DNA from: Nematopogon swammerdamellus
Taxonomy: Eukaryota; Arthropoda; Insecta; Lepidoptera; Adelidae
Direction: 5' to 3'
Assembly (NCBI GenBank): GCA_946902875.1
Contig: OX336345.1
Coordinates: 7,905,395-7,969,394 of the forward strand
DNA: 64,000 nucleotides
In this document: piece by piece, positions 55,135-64,000 of the stretch
How positions within the stretch are numbered: the stretch's first letter is position 1
Layout: every line of letters starts with the position of its first letter
Translations under genes and position numbers: made by a program
The notes under the pieces: model-generated
The model's database searches: none
Told to the model about the DNA's origin: nothing
Seen by the model: the letters and a program-made list of their open reading frames with translations, nothing else

Positions 55135-58100
55135 TTACAATTTCTCAATCATAATGGAGGACGCGCCTCCGCCACCGTTGCAGATGGAGGCCACACCCTT
55201 TTGCCCTTTTTGGAGGGCGTGGACTAGATGCACCACGATGCGGGCGCCAGACATGCCGATGGGATGTCCCAGGCTTACAGCCCCGCCGTGCACATTCACC
55301 TTTGCGGGATCCAGTTCTAACAATTTCTGGTTAGCGAGTACGACAACACTGAAAGCCTCGTTAATTTCCCACAGCGCCACATCGTCTTTTTTAACACCGG
55401 TCTTCTCTAACAGCTTGGGTATCGCAATCGCCGGTGCAATTGGAAAATCTATAGGATCGCACTCCCCGTCCGCAAATCCAACTACTCTAGCTAGAGGCTT
55501 AACGTTTAATCTCTGCGCGCTCTCAGGCGTCATCAACACTAAAGCGGCGGCTCCGTCGTTCAAAGTTGAGGCGTTGCCCGCCGTGACCGTGCCGTTCTCC
55601 TTCTGGAACACGGTGGCCAGCTTGGTGAACTTGTCGAAGTTGACCTTCTTGTACTCCTCGTCCTCGGAGAAGACAACGGCCGGCTGGCCTCTCTTCTGAG
55701 GAACGGACACAGGGACGATCTCGTCCGCGAATGCGTTTGCTGCGACGGCGGCAGCGCTCCGCTTATAGCTGGTCATCGCGAACTCGTCCTGCTGCTCCCG
55801 GGAGATGTTCAGTTTCTTCGCCGTGTTCTCGGCGCAGTTTCCCATGTGAAACTTATTGTAGACGTCTGTTAGTCCGTCGAAGACTATTCCGTCGACGAGC
55901 TGCATGCCGCCGTAGGCCGTTTCGCCCCTCTTGAGGTAGTAAGGCACGTTGGACATGGATTCCATGCCGCCGGCAAGGTATACGTCCTGGGCTCCAGTCT
56001 GCAGACCCTGCGCGGCAAGCATGATGGACTTCATGCCCGACGCACAGACTTTGTTCACGGTGGTGCATATTGTGCTCTTGGGGAGACCGGCAAAGATGGT
56101 AGCCTGCCTGGCGGGCGCTTGGCCCAGGTGACCGGAACAGACGTTACCGAGGTAAACCTGCAAGTGAATAACGTTCTGTTATGAAACTGGTATCTACTTG
56201 ATGATTATAAGTTAAGTAACACCAAAGTATTGGAATTGCCATTGGTAGTAAACTAATGACTGCAAATTAATTTCATTGACTTTCAACACATTAGAGCATA
56301 ATTAACCTGCCAGCTCCCAACTGCTCCGCGCGGAGCATGTATTTCTTACGCTGCCGGCTCCTATCCGAATCCTCACGGGTTTTCGTCTAGTTCTATTTCA
56401 GTTATTTTTTCTTACACAACGAGAAAGCACTTTAGATAGATGATTAAAAAAATATTTTCATTGCCATCAAACACACCTACAAACAATAAAATTGCACTCT
56501 CAAACAGAAAAAATATATTCTGACGGCTCTTTTTTATTTTGCATTTTTTTATAATATTCAATGGCCACATACATACACAACACATTCTAATAACTAATAA
56601 TGACACTAATAATAATTCTAATAAATAGTGTCTAGTACCACCACCTATCGCTCGTAGCTTGCCTCGCGTCGTCTCGGAGAGCTCCGTAGCCACGGCCTGC
56701 ACCCGCCGGCGCGCTTGGAGGCTTGTTTCCCACCGCCGGCGGTATTACCGTTTTTTATTTTTGTATTAATTTTGTGTATTTTTATTACTTTTGTATAAAT
56801 ATGTAAAATTAATATGAATTTTTAAAATGTGAAATAAAGATAAAAAATTCTAATAAATAAAAAAAAAATGTAAAATTTGTATTAAAAGAAATGTGGAAAT
56901 AAATGGATAGCAATAATTCTAATAAATAATAACACTTTCGTTTTGTACAAAACCCACTGTGATTACAGGAAACATAGATTTATAAATATAAGTTGTAGAT
57001 TATAATAATGACATTTTCCATAGTGTAGACATCTTTAACAAAAAATTAAGTAGCTTTAAGAAACAGTGTTTAACGTTGAGCACACAAAATAATTTGTTCT
57101 AGGTGCTTAAAATTTAATTAATTAAGTACCTTTTTTTCATAAACAGTAGAGCCTTGATAATCCGAACTACCAAAAAAACTACCCTTGTTCTACCCTACTC
57201 ACAAAGCCTTCGGATTATAGTATGTTGGATAGACAAATTCAATAAAACAGCTGCATACTTCTGAAAAAATATATTAAGTAACCTTCTGAATCATAAAATA
57301 CACAAAAAACAGTTACTTCGTTATAAATTAATCTATTTTAGTCTGGCGGGGTGTAGGAAGGAACTATATTTATAACCAACAATAACAACACGGACGCGTG
57401 AGTACAGCACAGAGTACACATCGCAATAGCTTGTTCGTAACTAACAAAAAAATCTAAGTTCACCGCGGCCTCCCAGCGGCGGGCGAGAGGGGGTCACTTG
57501 GCGCCGTTCGGATTATAGAGACATTCGGATTAGACTGAGTACGGATTATCGACGCTCTACTCTATTTCACTTTTTTTTTTTATGTAGGTATTAGTGTTGA
57601 AAACATCTTTCGTAGTTTTGCCTAATTGTGGAAACTTTACTGGTTTATGTCTTACTATATGTTTATGATATTTATAACCATGTGTTTCCTTAAAATAAAT
57701 AAATAAATAAAATAAAATGTGAAGACAAAAGCTAAAAAATCCTTTAATTCTGAATGGACAAGTATGTATGTATGTATGTATGTATGTATGTATGTATGTA
57801 TGTATGCATTTAGGTATTATGTATTATATAAATTGTAATTCATATGTATTTAATGTAATTTATAAAAAGTAATTTATATGTTTAATTAACTAGTACGTAC
57901 TTATATGTAGTGTATATATGGTTCAAATATGGAGACACATATATGGCGGCCATCCTGGCATTTGCGGATGATATTACGCTGTTAACCCGCAATCCAAAAC
58001 AAAATCAGGCGCTTCTTAAGGTGGTGGATGACTATTGTGAATGGACCAAAGGGATGAAGATAAAACCAGCGAAGTGCTACTGTTTGAGCTTAACCAGGAA

Positions 58101-60674
58101 AGGTTCAAAGTTTACCTCGAGCAATCCAGGTCTGACAGTAGCCGGAAAACCAATCGCAACCGTGGCTGATGAAGCTCCTTTTAAATTCTTGGGCAAAAGG
58201 ATCACCAGCAGAGGAAAGGAGCATCCTACTGATGATATTGTCCAACTTTTCGAAGAGAGCCTCCGCCAAACTGACAATCTTCCCCTACTGGGTACACAAA
58301 AGGCATGGATTTACGATAACTACCTGACATCAAAACTTTCATGGCCATTTCTCGTCTACGACTTCACAAAGCAAAACCTGACTAAATTAGACTCGTATGT
58401 GACCAGATTCCTGAAATCATGGTTTGGACTGGCTCACCCGGCTGACTCGTCAACGCTATACAGATCTAACAATAACTTTGGACTGAACATTAAGAAACCG
58501 TCGATATCTTATCAAAAGGCGAGAATAGCCAAACGATGTATACTCAAAGACTCCAATGATAGCGCTATTCAAGCCTTACCCAACACATCACTATCAGATG
58601 AACTGGAATCGAGACTCGACTTCTACAAATCATTCCAAGTTGGTACACGCACCAATAGATCTGGATTGGGCATAGAAACAGCAAAGTCTGATAAAGAAAT
58701 ACTCAAAAGTTTTGCTCAGGAGGACATGGAACAAGGCTTCAAACTTCACGCCTTAAACCTAGAAATGCAGAATGATTGGCTAACAGTGGGTGACTTCTGC
58801 ATCCCTCCTGCATTGAAGTGGAAATCCATAATATACAACTGGTCCCCTGAGCTGCTTAAGTTCTACTTAAATGCATTCCAGCTTACTCTCCCCGACCCGA
58901 GTAACCTAGTTAGATGGGGGAAATCTACAAATAAACTATGCCCGTCATGTAAGGAGTTCGTAGGCACGGCCAAACATTTGTTATGCGGATGCAAAATACT
59001 ACTTGAGCGAGGCCAGTATTCCTACCGTCATGATAAAGTCCTCCAAATCATCAGAGAGGCCATCAACCTGTCAATTGCACGGACCAGGAAAGGGCAAACC
59101 AGTAGCGGCTTCCAGAAGGTCAACTTTGTGAAACCTGGAGCCAATAAGCTGCCCAAAGATAGGACTAAACCTTCTTCAATTTTGGGAGCAGCAAAGGATT
59201 GGGAATTGTTGATGGACACACATGAGAAGCATTACCAAATGCCTTCGGAAATCTGTACCACAGCATTAAGACCGGATATACTCATATTCTCAAAAGCGAC
59301 AAAGCATGTAGTACTTGTTGAACTTACAGTTCCATGGGAAAGTAACATACCGAAGGACCACAACATCAAACTTAACAAGTACTGCAACTTAGTAGACCGG
59401 ATTGTGAGAAACGGATTCAAGACTGATCTCTTCGCTGTGGAAGTCGGAGCAAGAGGACTACCAGCGAAGTCGCTCTACAGTCTCTTCAAGAATCTAGGGC
59501 TCCCAAGATCGACGCTAAGCTCATATATGGAGAGAGCTTCGAAAACGTCACTGGAAGCATCCTACAGAATATGGATAGGTAGAGAGAGGGAGGTCGAGAG
59601 CGGGACTGGTGGTTTCCCCGCGTCCTAGTCAACGCAGACTAGCTGACGAGGGCTTGAAGCGAGCCGAAACGTGAAGCATGCGCGGGAAATTTAGAGTGGC
59701 CACTCGCTAGTCCCGGCCTCGATTAATACCGCCTCCTCTACTGCCGATGGGCCCGGATATGTTCGGTGAAGCCATCGTAAGCTTAGATCCACACCTTCTT
59801 CTAGTTTATCATAGTTATTTTCCTTATATTATATTATACATTCCCACACTCAAGTATTTTGCTACTACCTACTTATATCACAACATACGACTCTCAAACA
59901 TCCAAAGGTTGACTGGGAGAAATCCCTGTTAAGGGATAAGTCCGCCTTTGCCCCTCATGTACATTACTTATTGTCTGTTTGTGTAAAATGTTTTCTGGAG
60001 CAATAAAGTATTTTCTATCTATCTATCTAAAAATAACCTGTGGGAGGTAGATGATGAAATAGTAATAAATAAGACATAATATCAACGTAGACATTTTTTC
60101 TAATAAAAATAAAAGTAAAAACAGCATAATGTTATGCCTACATTGTATTAAACATTATTATAACTACAGAAAATAACACAGGAGGAAAACCACAAGCATC
60201 AGGAAACACTAATAAATTATGTACAATTACGAACATTGAACAAGTATACATGTGAAGGAAATATTTACTTTACCAAAGCCTTTTCAGCGGCAGGTCTTTC
60301 AAATTCACCAACAAAAAGAAAACCTTTGATGGGTAATTTTTTGACGGCACATTTTATCCATTTACAGCTGCGAAAACTAAAATTTCCATTTTGGTATCAC
60401 CGACCAACATGACTACTGTTACGCCGAATGCTGCTGTGTGATGTTTACTTTAAAAAAAAAAACAATTGAGTGAAAGTGCACTGACCTCTTTGATTTCCTC
60501 TTTAGGAATGCCGGCGCGTTCAACAGCCGCCTGTACCGCCGCTGCGCCCAGCTCCGTGGCGGAGAGACTCGCCAGCGAGCTGCGGAATGAGCCGATAGGG
60601 GTTCGTACCGCGGACACTATCACCACCTCGTTCAGAGACACTTTGGTGGCGTAGTTCGCCATCCCGACCAATAT
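55135..60674 (-). CDS. ACAT1: Acetyl-CoA acetyltransferase (ACAT1-type thiolase), 5' end unresolved
   Basis: Two exons are clear: 60486-60674 (63 codons) and 55135-56157 (340 codons plus stop), joined in phase 0 at KEEIKE/VYLGN. They encode essentially the whole mature thiolase. The acylated Cys is in [14 protein letters not shown] lies in the C-terminal half, the His is in [12 protein letters not shown] and the second Cys in CNGGGGAS. The enzyme condenses two acetyl-CoA, or cleaves 2-methylacetoacetyl-CoA, in ketone-body and isoleucine metabolism, usually in mitochondria. The upper exon begins directly after an acceptor (atttcag) and is open to it, so an upstream exon with the transit peptide is expected. 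One weak candidate is 61408-61431 (ATG, 8 codons, donor gtaggg, phase 0). Otherwise translation could start at the internal Met of GMANYATK. The 4.3-kb intron contains retrotransposon copy F and a pogo-like element. Confidence 0.92.
56158..57143. other. ACAT intron, proximal part
   Basis: AT-rich, with a short GC-rich piece at 56630-56740 reading like a repeat (cacccgccggcgcgcttg). No gene. The frame 56412-56702 has no known domain. Confidence 0.45.
57144..57562. mobile_element. Pogo/Tigger-like element
   Basis: Left terminus cagtagagccttgataatcc, right terminus (inverted) gagtagagcgtcgataatcc. The interior matches 35460-35759 in reverse complement, including catactataatac-like and gtttatga-like parts. 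No transposase frame. Confidence 0.7.
57764..57806 (+). repeat. (TATG)n microsatellite
   Basis: About ten uninterrupted TATG units. Confidence 0.95.
57930..59798 (+). mobile_element. RLE retrotransposon, longest copy F, 5'-truncated
   Basis: The open frame extends to 59628 (572 aa from its first Met at 57910). It starts in the reverse transcriptase palm, with the catalytic box as [10 protein letters not shown]. It continues through the thumb, a CX2CX8HX4C zinc knuckle (CPSC..H..C) and a restriction-like endonuclease (RPDILIF, then ELTVPWE), as in R2/NeSL/Hero-type elements. The 3'UTR ends tagatccacaccttc without poly-A. It lies in the ACAT intron, antisense to the gene. The N-terminal domains and most of the reverse transcriptase are missing. 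The exact 5' junction is not certain. Confidence 0.9.
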
Positions 60675-62146
60675 CTGAAATTATGTTGTTTATTATTTTT
60701 CAGTGGTATTCAAAGTTTAAGGGCTTTAAGAACCTTAATTCCGTAGCCAACGGCGACAACAGGAAAAATTTACAATAATAAATATCACTTAAATCTTTAT
60801 TTCAATGAATAAAATAATCACTCAAAAAGTTGACTTGAAAGTGTAGCCTGATTACGTGTGCGTTATTTGTTCTGAACACTCCAACTGCTAATTATGGTAA
60901 TGGTTTTTTAAAACATGCCTTATTCCCCTACGGTTGTCATGGTGTGGTAGCAGTTTCACTAAAAAAATGTATAGCCAATTTATTATGCACTTTATTTATT
61001 AGTTGTGCACAAGTTACACATGTTTCAAAAAAATATCTTCGTGAAATACAAGACTCACAATGTGTATTTTGTTGCTAGTGAATGTGATTGGTATTTTTAA
61101 GGTTATTTACGACACCTATATTTCAGTTTCCCATTTTGTGACGTTTGATCAAGTGTAGGGTGAAAGAAAAATGTATTATGTGAAAACCTTCCCACCTGTT
61201 CAGGTAAGTATTGTACCTACTGGAGTATTTCAAAGACGACTTTCCAGCGTGTTTCCAGCACAGCACCGCCGAACACGACTGACTGACGCGTGCGGTGCGA
61301 TGGCGTGGAACTCAAGACTCAAGTGGAACTACCTACTTTACTGGCTCGTCTGCATAATTATTTAGAAAGTTTCATGCGCGTGTATGTGACGTCACTCACT
61401 GCCCTACCTTACTCGTACTCGTCGCTCGCATCTTGAGAATGTGGCCTCCGATTGGAAAAATCATTTTTCTATTGTATCCGTTTTACGAAATGAACTTGAG
61501 TGAGTGAACGCAGTGATTATTTACTCTGTGCTCCACCCGCTCAACTAATTAACATTTTGTAAATTTTACTAATATGTCGATAAAACAGCGGTATATTTCG
61601 AAGGAAACTAACTCTTACCAGCACAGCACTTAGGTTCACTTGACATTACATTTACAAGGAAGGAAAACAACTTTACTACTGATCTGATAGCGATATCAAC
61701 GAAATTCGAACTTTGGACTACCGCCCCCCCCCCCCCCCCCCAATCAAATTCAATTCTGGAATCCGAACGCAACCATAATTCAATATGCCACAAATTAGAT
61801 GATGAATTTTCTTTTTCCAAATAATCTAATCTGTGTTTCATCCAGGATTTCATTCTCAGCATCACTTTCTGTTATGTTTGTTGTTGTATGAAGAGGGCTG
61901 GCATTTTCATGAAACAAACCCTTCAAATAAATGAAAAAAAAAAATATTACTTTCTGATTGGTGATTGGTAATCTGTGGTTTTGTCAAAATATAAACAGCG
62001 TGGTAATTATCTTTGGTATACAGCAAAGCTGGCTGACACATTGTACAGAACAGACCGGTCGGCCACCTGAAAGACTTTATCCAATCCCTCGAATCCTTAA
62101 TCCCGCAAACCTTCGTTTCGTTCTTCGGCAAGTGATAAATAAATGA
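60675..62146. other. Region upstream of the ACAT coding exons
   Basis: It probably includes the ACAT first exon and promoter. A run of 15-16 C occurs at about 61725. Several short frames exist on both strands; none has a recognisable domain. Confidence 0.45.
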
Positions 62147-62487
62147 TTTTTTGGTGGTTTAAAAAAAAAAATAACGAGGGTTATTTCGTCTAAGTAATTT
62201 GTTAGCTCAGTGGTAAGCGTGTAGGGTTTGCATTTTTTGGACCATGGGTTCGAATCCCACAAAAATTTTTTGGTTTTTTTTAAGCCATGTTAGGGTGTTT
62301 CAATTTTTTTAGGGTGTTTAGTTTTTTTTTATAACCACCTAAAAGCTTTATTTTCGGAAATACAAACGTAACAAAGACGACATGCGCCGCCTCAACAGTT
62401 AGGGTTAATATAAAGAAGATGCGTCGCCGCGACGCATCTTCTTTATATTAACCCTGGCTATTTTTTTATAAACCACCAAAAACATCA
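62147..62487. mobile_element. TIR element carrying a tRNA-Ala-like sequence
   Basis: The ends are ttttttggtggtttaaaa and its complement taaaccaccaaaaa, and the flanks also pair (aatgat/atcatt). Inside, 62200-62262 resembles tRNA-Ala(TGC), with box A tagctcagtggt and box B gggttcgaatccc. A hairpin gaagatgcgtcgc/gcgacgcatcttc lies at 62417-62443. The 3' half recurs at 29290-29425. Confidence 0.65.
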
Positions 62488-63420
62488 TTATGAATAAGTA
62501 ATAAATAACCACACAACATCGAGCCGAAGTCTGCCGAAAGGAGCTAAAGGATCCAGGAAGGAGCCAGGAAGTCTTTCAGTGTTGTGAATGTCCCCGTTTT
62601 ATTTTATGTTTTATTTGATGTTTCATTCTCGAACAGTTCAGTTCGTATGTTGCTTTCTGCAAACATATTGATACTGATTTATTGATATTCTTAGTAGAGG
62701 AACGGTTCGAGAGTGTAACATCAAATCCAACGACGGCATTCACGATTGCACCGGAACTTTACTACTCTACGCTATTGTCACGGCGCGGCCCCGCACCGCG
62801 CCAGAGCCGTGATGGCGCCGCGCCGCGCCGTCGCCGTGATGATGTGGCCGTACGGCCGTACCCTAGGTCAAGATATTTCACGTAATATGTGGTTGACTAT
62901 TTAGAATAGCTATTTTGCTACAATGAGGATCAACGCGGTTTTTAGTTTTGATGTAGTATTGTAGTCCATGAAAAATCCAAAACATTGGTGTAATTATTTT
63001 TGTCATACGACCAAAAATGAGCTAGTAGCGATCAAATGAATGCGCCGATCTCGACTAATCGCGGCGCAAAGTGCGTGACGTCACGACACTCCATGCCGCT
63101 CCGCAGCGCCAGGAAGCGGTAAGGCGCGCAGTGTTTATGTTTGTTAATTTGTGTTTAAAACAAATTAAGTGTCCGATTTGTGCCTGGTTTCACTTTTCAC
63201 AATGTATAAATATTGTATTGTGCCGAAATGTACAAATACGCCTATCAAAACACCAGAGAAACTATTTTTAAACGGTTTTATTTAGCTTGACCCCTTGTTT
63301 ATTTTGTTTCAACAACTTTGCGATAACTTTATCAACTACTTCTACTGAACCGATTCTTATGAAACTTTGCACACACATTGATTTCCCGTGACAATACAAT
63401 GTTATGATAATTTCAACTTG
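62488..63420. other. Gene-free stretch with a GC-rich patch
   Basis: GC-rich at 62775-62860 with many CGCG motifs. The plus frame 62682-62885 is compositionally odd and lacks a domain. Nothing else seen. Confidence 0.4.
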
Positions 63421-63860
63421 GTGACGAGGGTCTGATGATGGAGTCAGGACGTGGACAGTGGGACTCTTCAACCGTTACTAGTAACTCCCTCGAGTTTGGG
63501 CTCCTTTGGATGGTTTGGACGAGTGTCCCATACTTCTACTAATACACTTGGTGACGTGGTGCGTGGGTCTGATGATGGAATCAGGAGGTGGGTGGTGGAA
63601 CTCTTCGACCGTTACTAATAACTCCCTCGAGTTTGGGCTGATTTGGTTGGTTTGGACAAGTGCTCCATACTTCCACCAATACACTTGGTGACGAGGGTCT
63701 GATGATGGAGACAGGAGGTGGACAGTGGAACTCTTCGACCGTTACTAATAACCCCCTCGAGTTTGGGCTCATTTGGTTGGTTTGGACTAGTGTCCCATAC
63801 TTCTACTAATACACTTGGTGACAAGGGTCTGATGATGGAGTCAGGACGTGGACAGTGGGA
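63421..63860. repeat. Minisatellite, unit about 130 bp
   Basis: Units start at 63421, 63551, 63688 and 63818. Each includes ggtctgatgatgga, ccgttacta and ccctcgagtttgggct. The second has an extra 7 bp near its start and the fourth is cut off at about 63860. Confidence 0.9.
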
Positions 63861-64000
63861 AGTTTTGGTAGAATTCCTAGACGTGTTACTATTGCACATG
63901 CCTAGACGTGTTACTATTTACATTGCATATGACTAGTAAATTTAACGTACATTTCGAAAATATAGGCTTTTCAGATAGGTTTCTTAGAAAAAAGTCTAGA

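Noticed and set aside
55154..55699. A 181-codon open frame antisense to ACAT
   Set aside because: The minus strand encodes a clear thiolase. This frame has no domain and follows its codon bias.
62200..62262. Possible functional tRNA-Ala gene
   Set aside because: The anticodon and acceptor stems are broken and it is embedded in a repeat element.
62682..62885. A 67-codon GC-rich frame near the right end
   Set aside because: Composition-driven Arg/Pro-rich translation, no domain, no nearby splice signals that extend it.

Overview
The window looks like nuclear DNA from an insect, most probably a moth or butterfly (Lepidoptera). Genes have many short exons with canonical GT/AG introns. Coding exons are GC-richer than the AT-rich introns. 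The non-coding part is packed with SINEs, hairpin MITEs and non-LTR retrotransposon tails of the kind seen in lepidopteran genomes. There are no bacterial operons, ribosome binding sites, CRISPR arrays or rRNA/tRNA genes that I would accept as functional. The species call is an inference.

Six protein-coding genes can be supported. From left to right: an intronless Toll-family receptor on the minus strand (3548-7441); inturned, a planar-cell-polarity/ciliogenesis effector, minus strand, twelve exons over 9189-22127 (904 aa reconstructed); an unrecognised 299-aa protein with two predicted membrane segments, minus strand (27203-28102); exportin-4, plus strand, fourteen exons over 30183-48130 (1106 aa reconstructed); a small glutaredoxin-like protein of the C5orf63/DUF836 type, minus strand (52400-54273, 136 aa if the proposed first exon is right); and an acetyl-CoA acetyltransferase (ACAT1-type thiolase), minus strand (55135-60674, 5' end unresolved). 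The genes belong to unrelated pathways: innate immunity/morphogenesis signalling, planar polarity, nuclear export, redox, and ketone-body/isoleucine metabolism. Inturned and Toll are in tandem on the same strand. The 299-aa gene and exportin-4 are divergent, separated by about 2 kb of repeats.

The remainder is mostly repeats. (1) A non-LTR retrotransposon with a C-terminal restriction-like endonuclease is present in six 5'-truncated copies; the two longest are nearly identical in protein. (2) SINE-like family X has a shared tail and at least two alternative heads, one fusing a tRNA-like box A to a segment resembling the 5S rRNA internal promoter. (3) Family Y shares one of those heads. (4) Family Z is a SINE with a class II tRNA-like head. 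(5) There are many hairpin MITEs, two pogo/Tigger-like elements, a TTAA-flanked piggyBac-like element, a decayed mariner-type transposase and fragments of other LINEs.

The strongest observations are where repeats meet gene structure. Exportin-4 exon 5 is squeezed between a pogo-like terminal repeat 13 bp upstream and a hairpin element 38 bp downstream. A 110-bp tandem array made of SINE tail ends about 30 bp before exportin-4 exon 8. A MITE ends 12 bp inside the intron after inturned exon 5. A retrotransposon fragment probably lies in the exportin-4 3'UTR. I did not find a self-contained, clearly novel multi-gene system.
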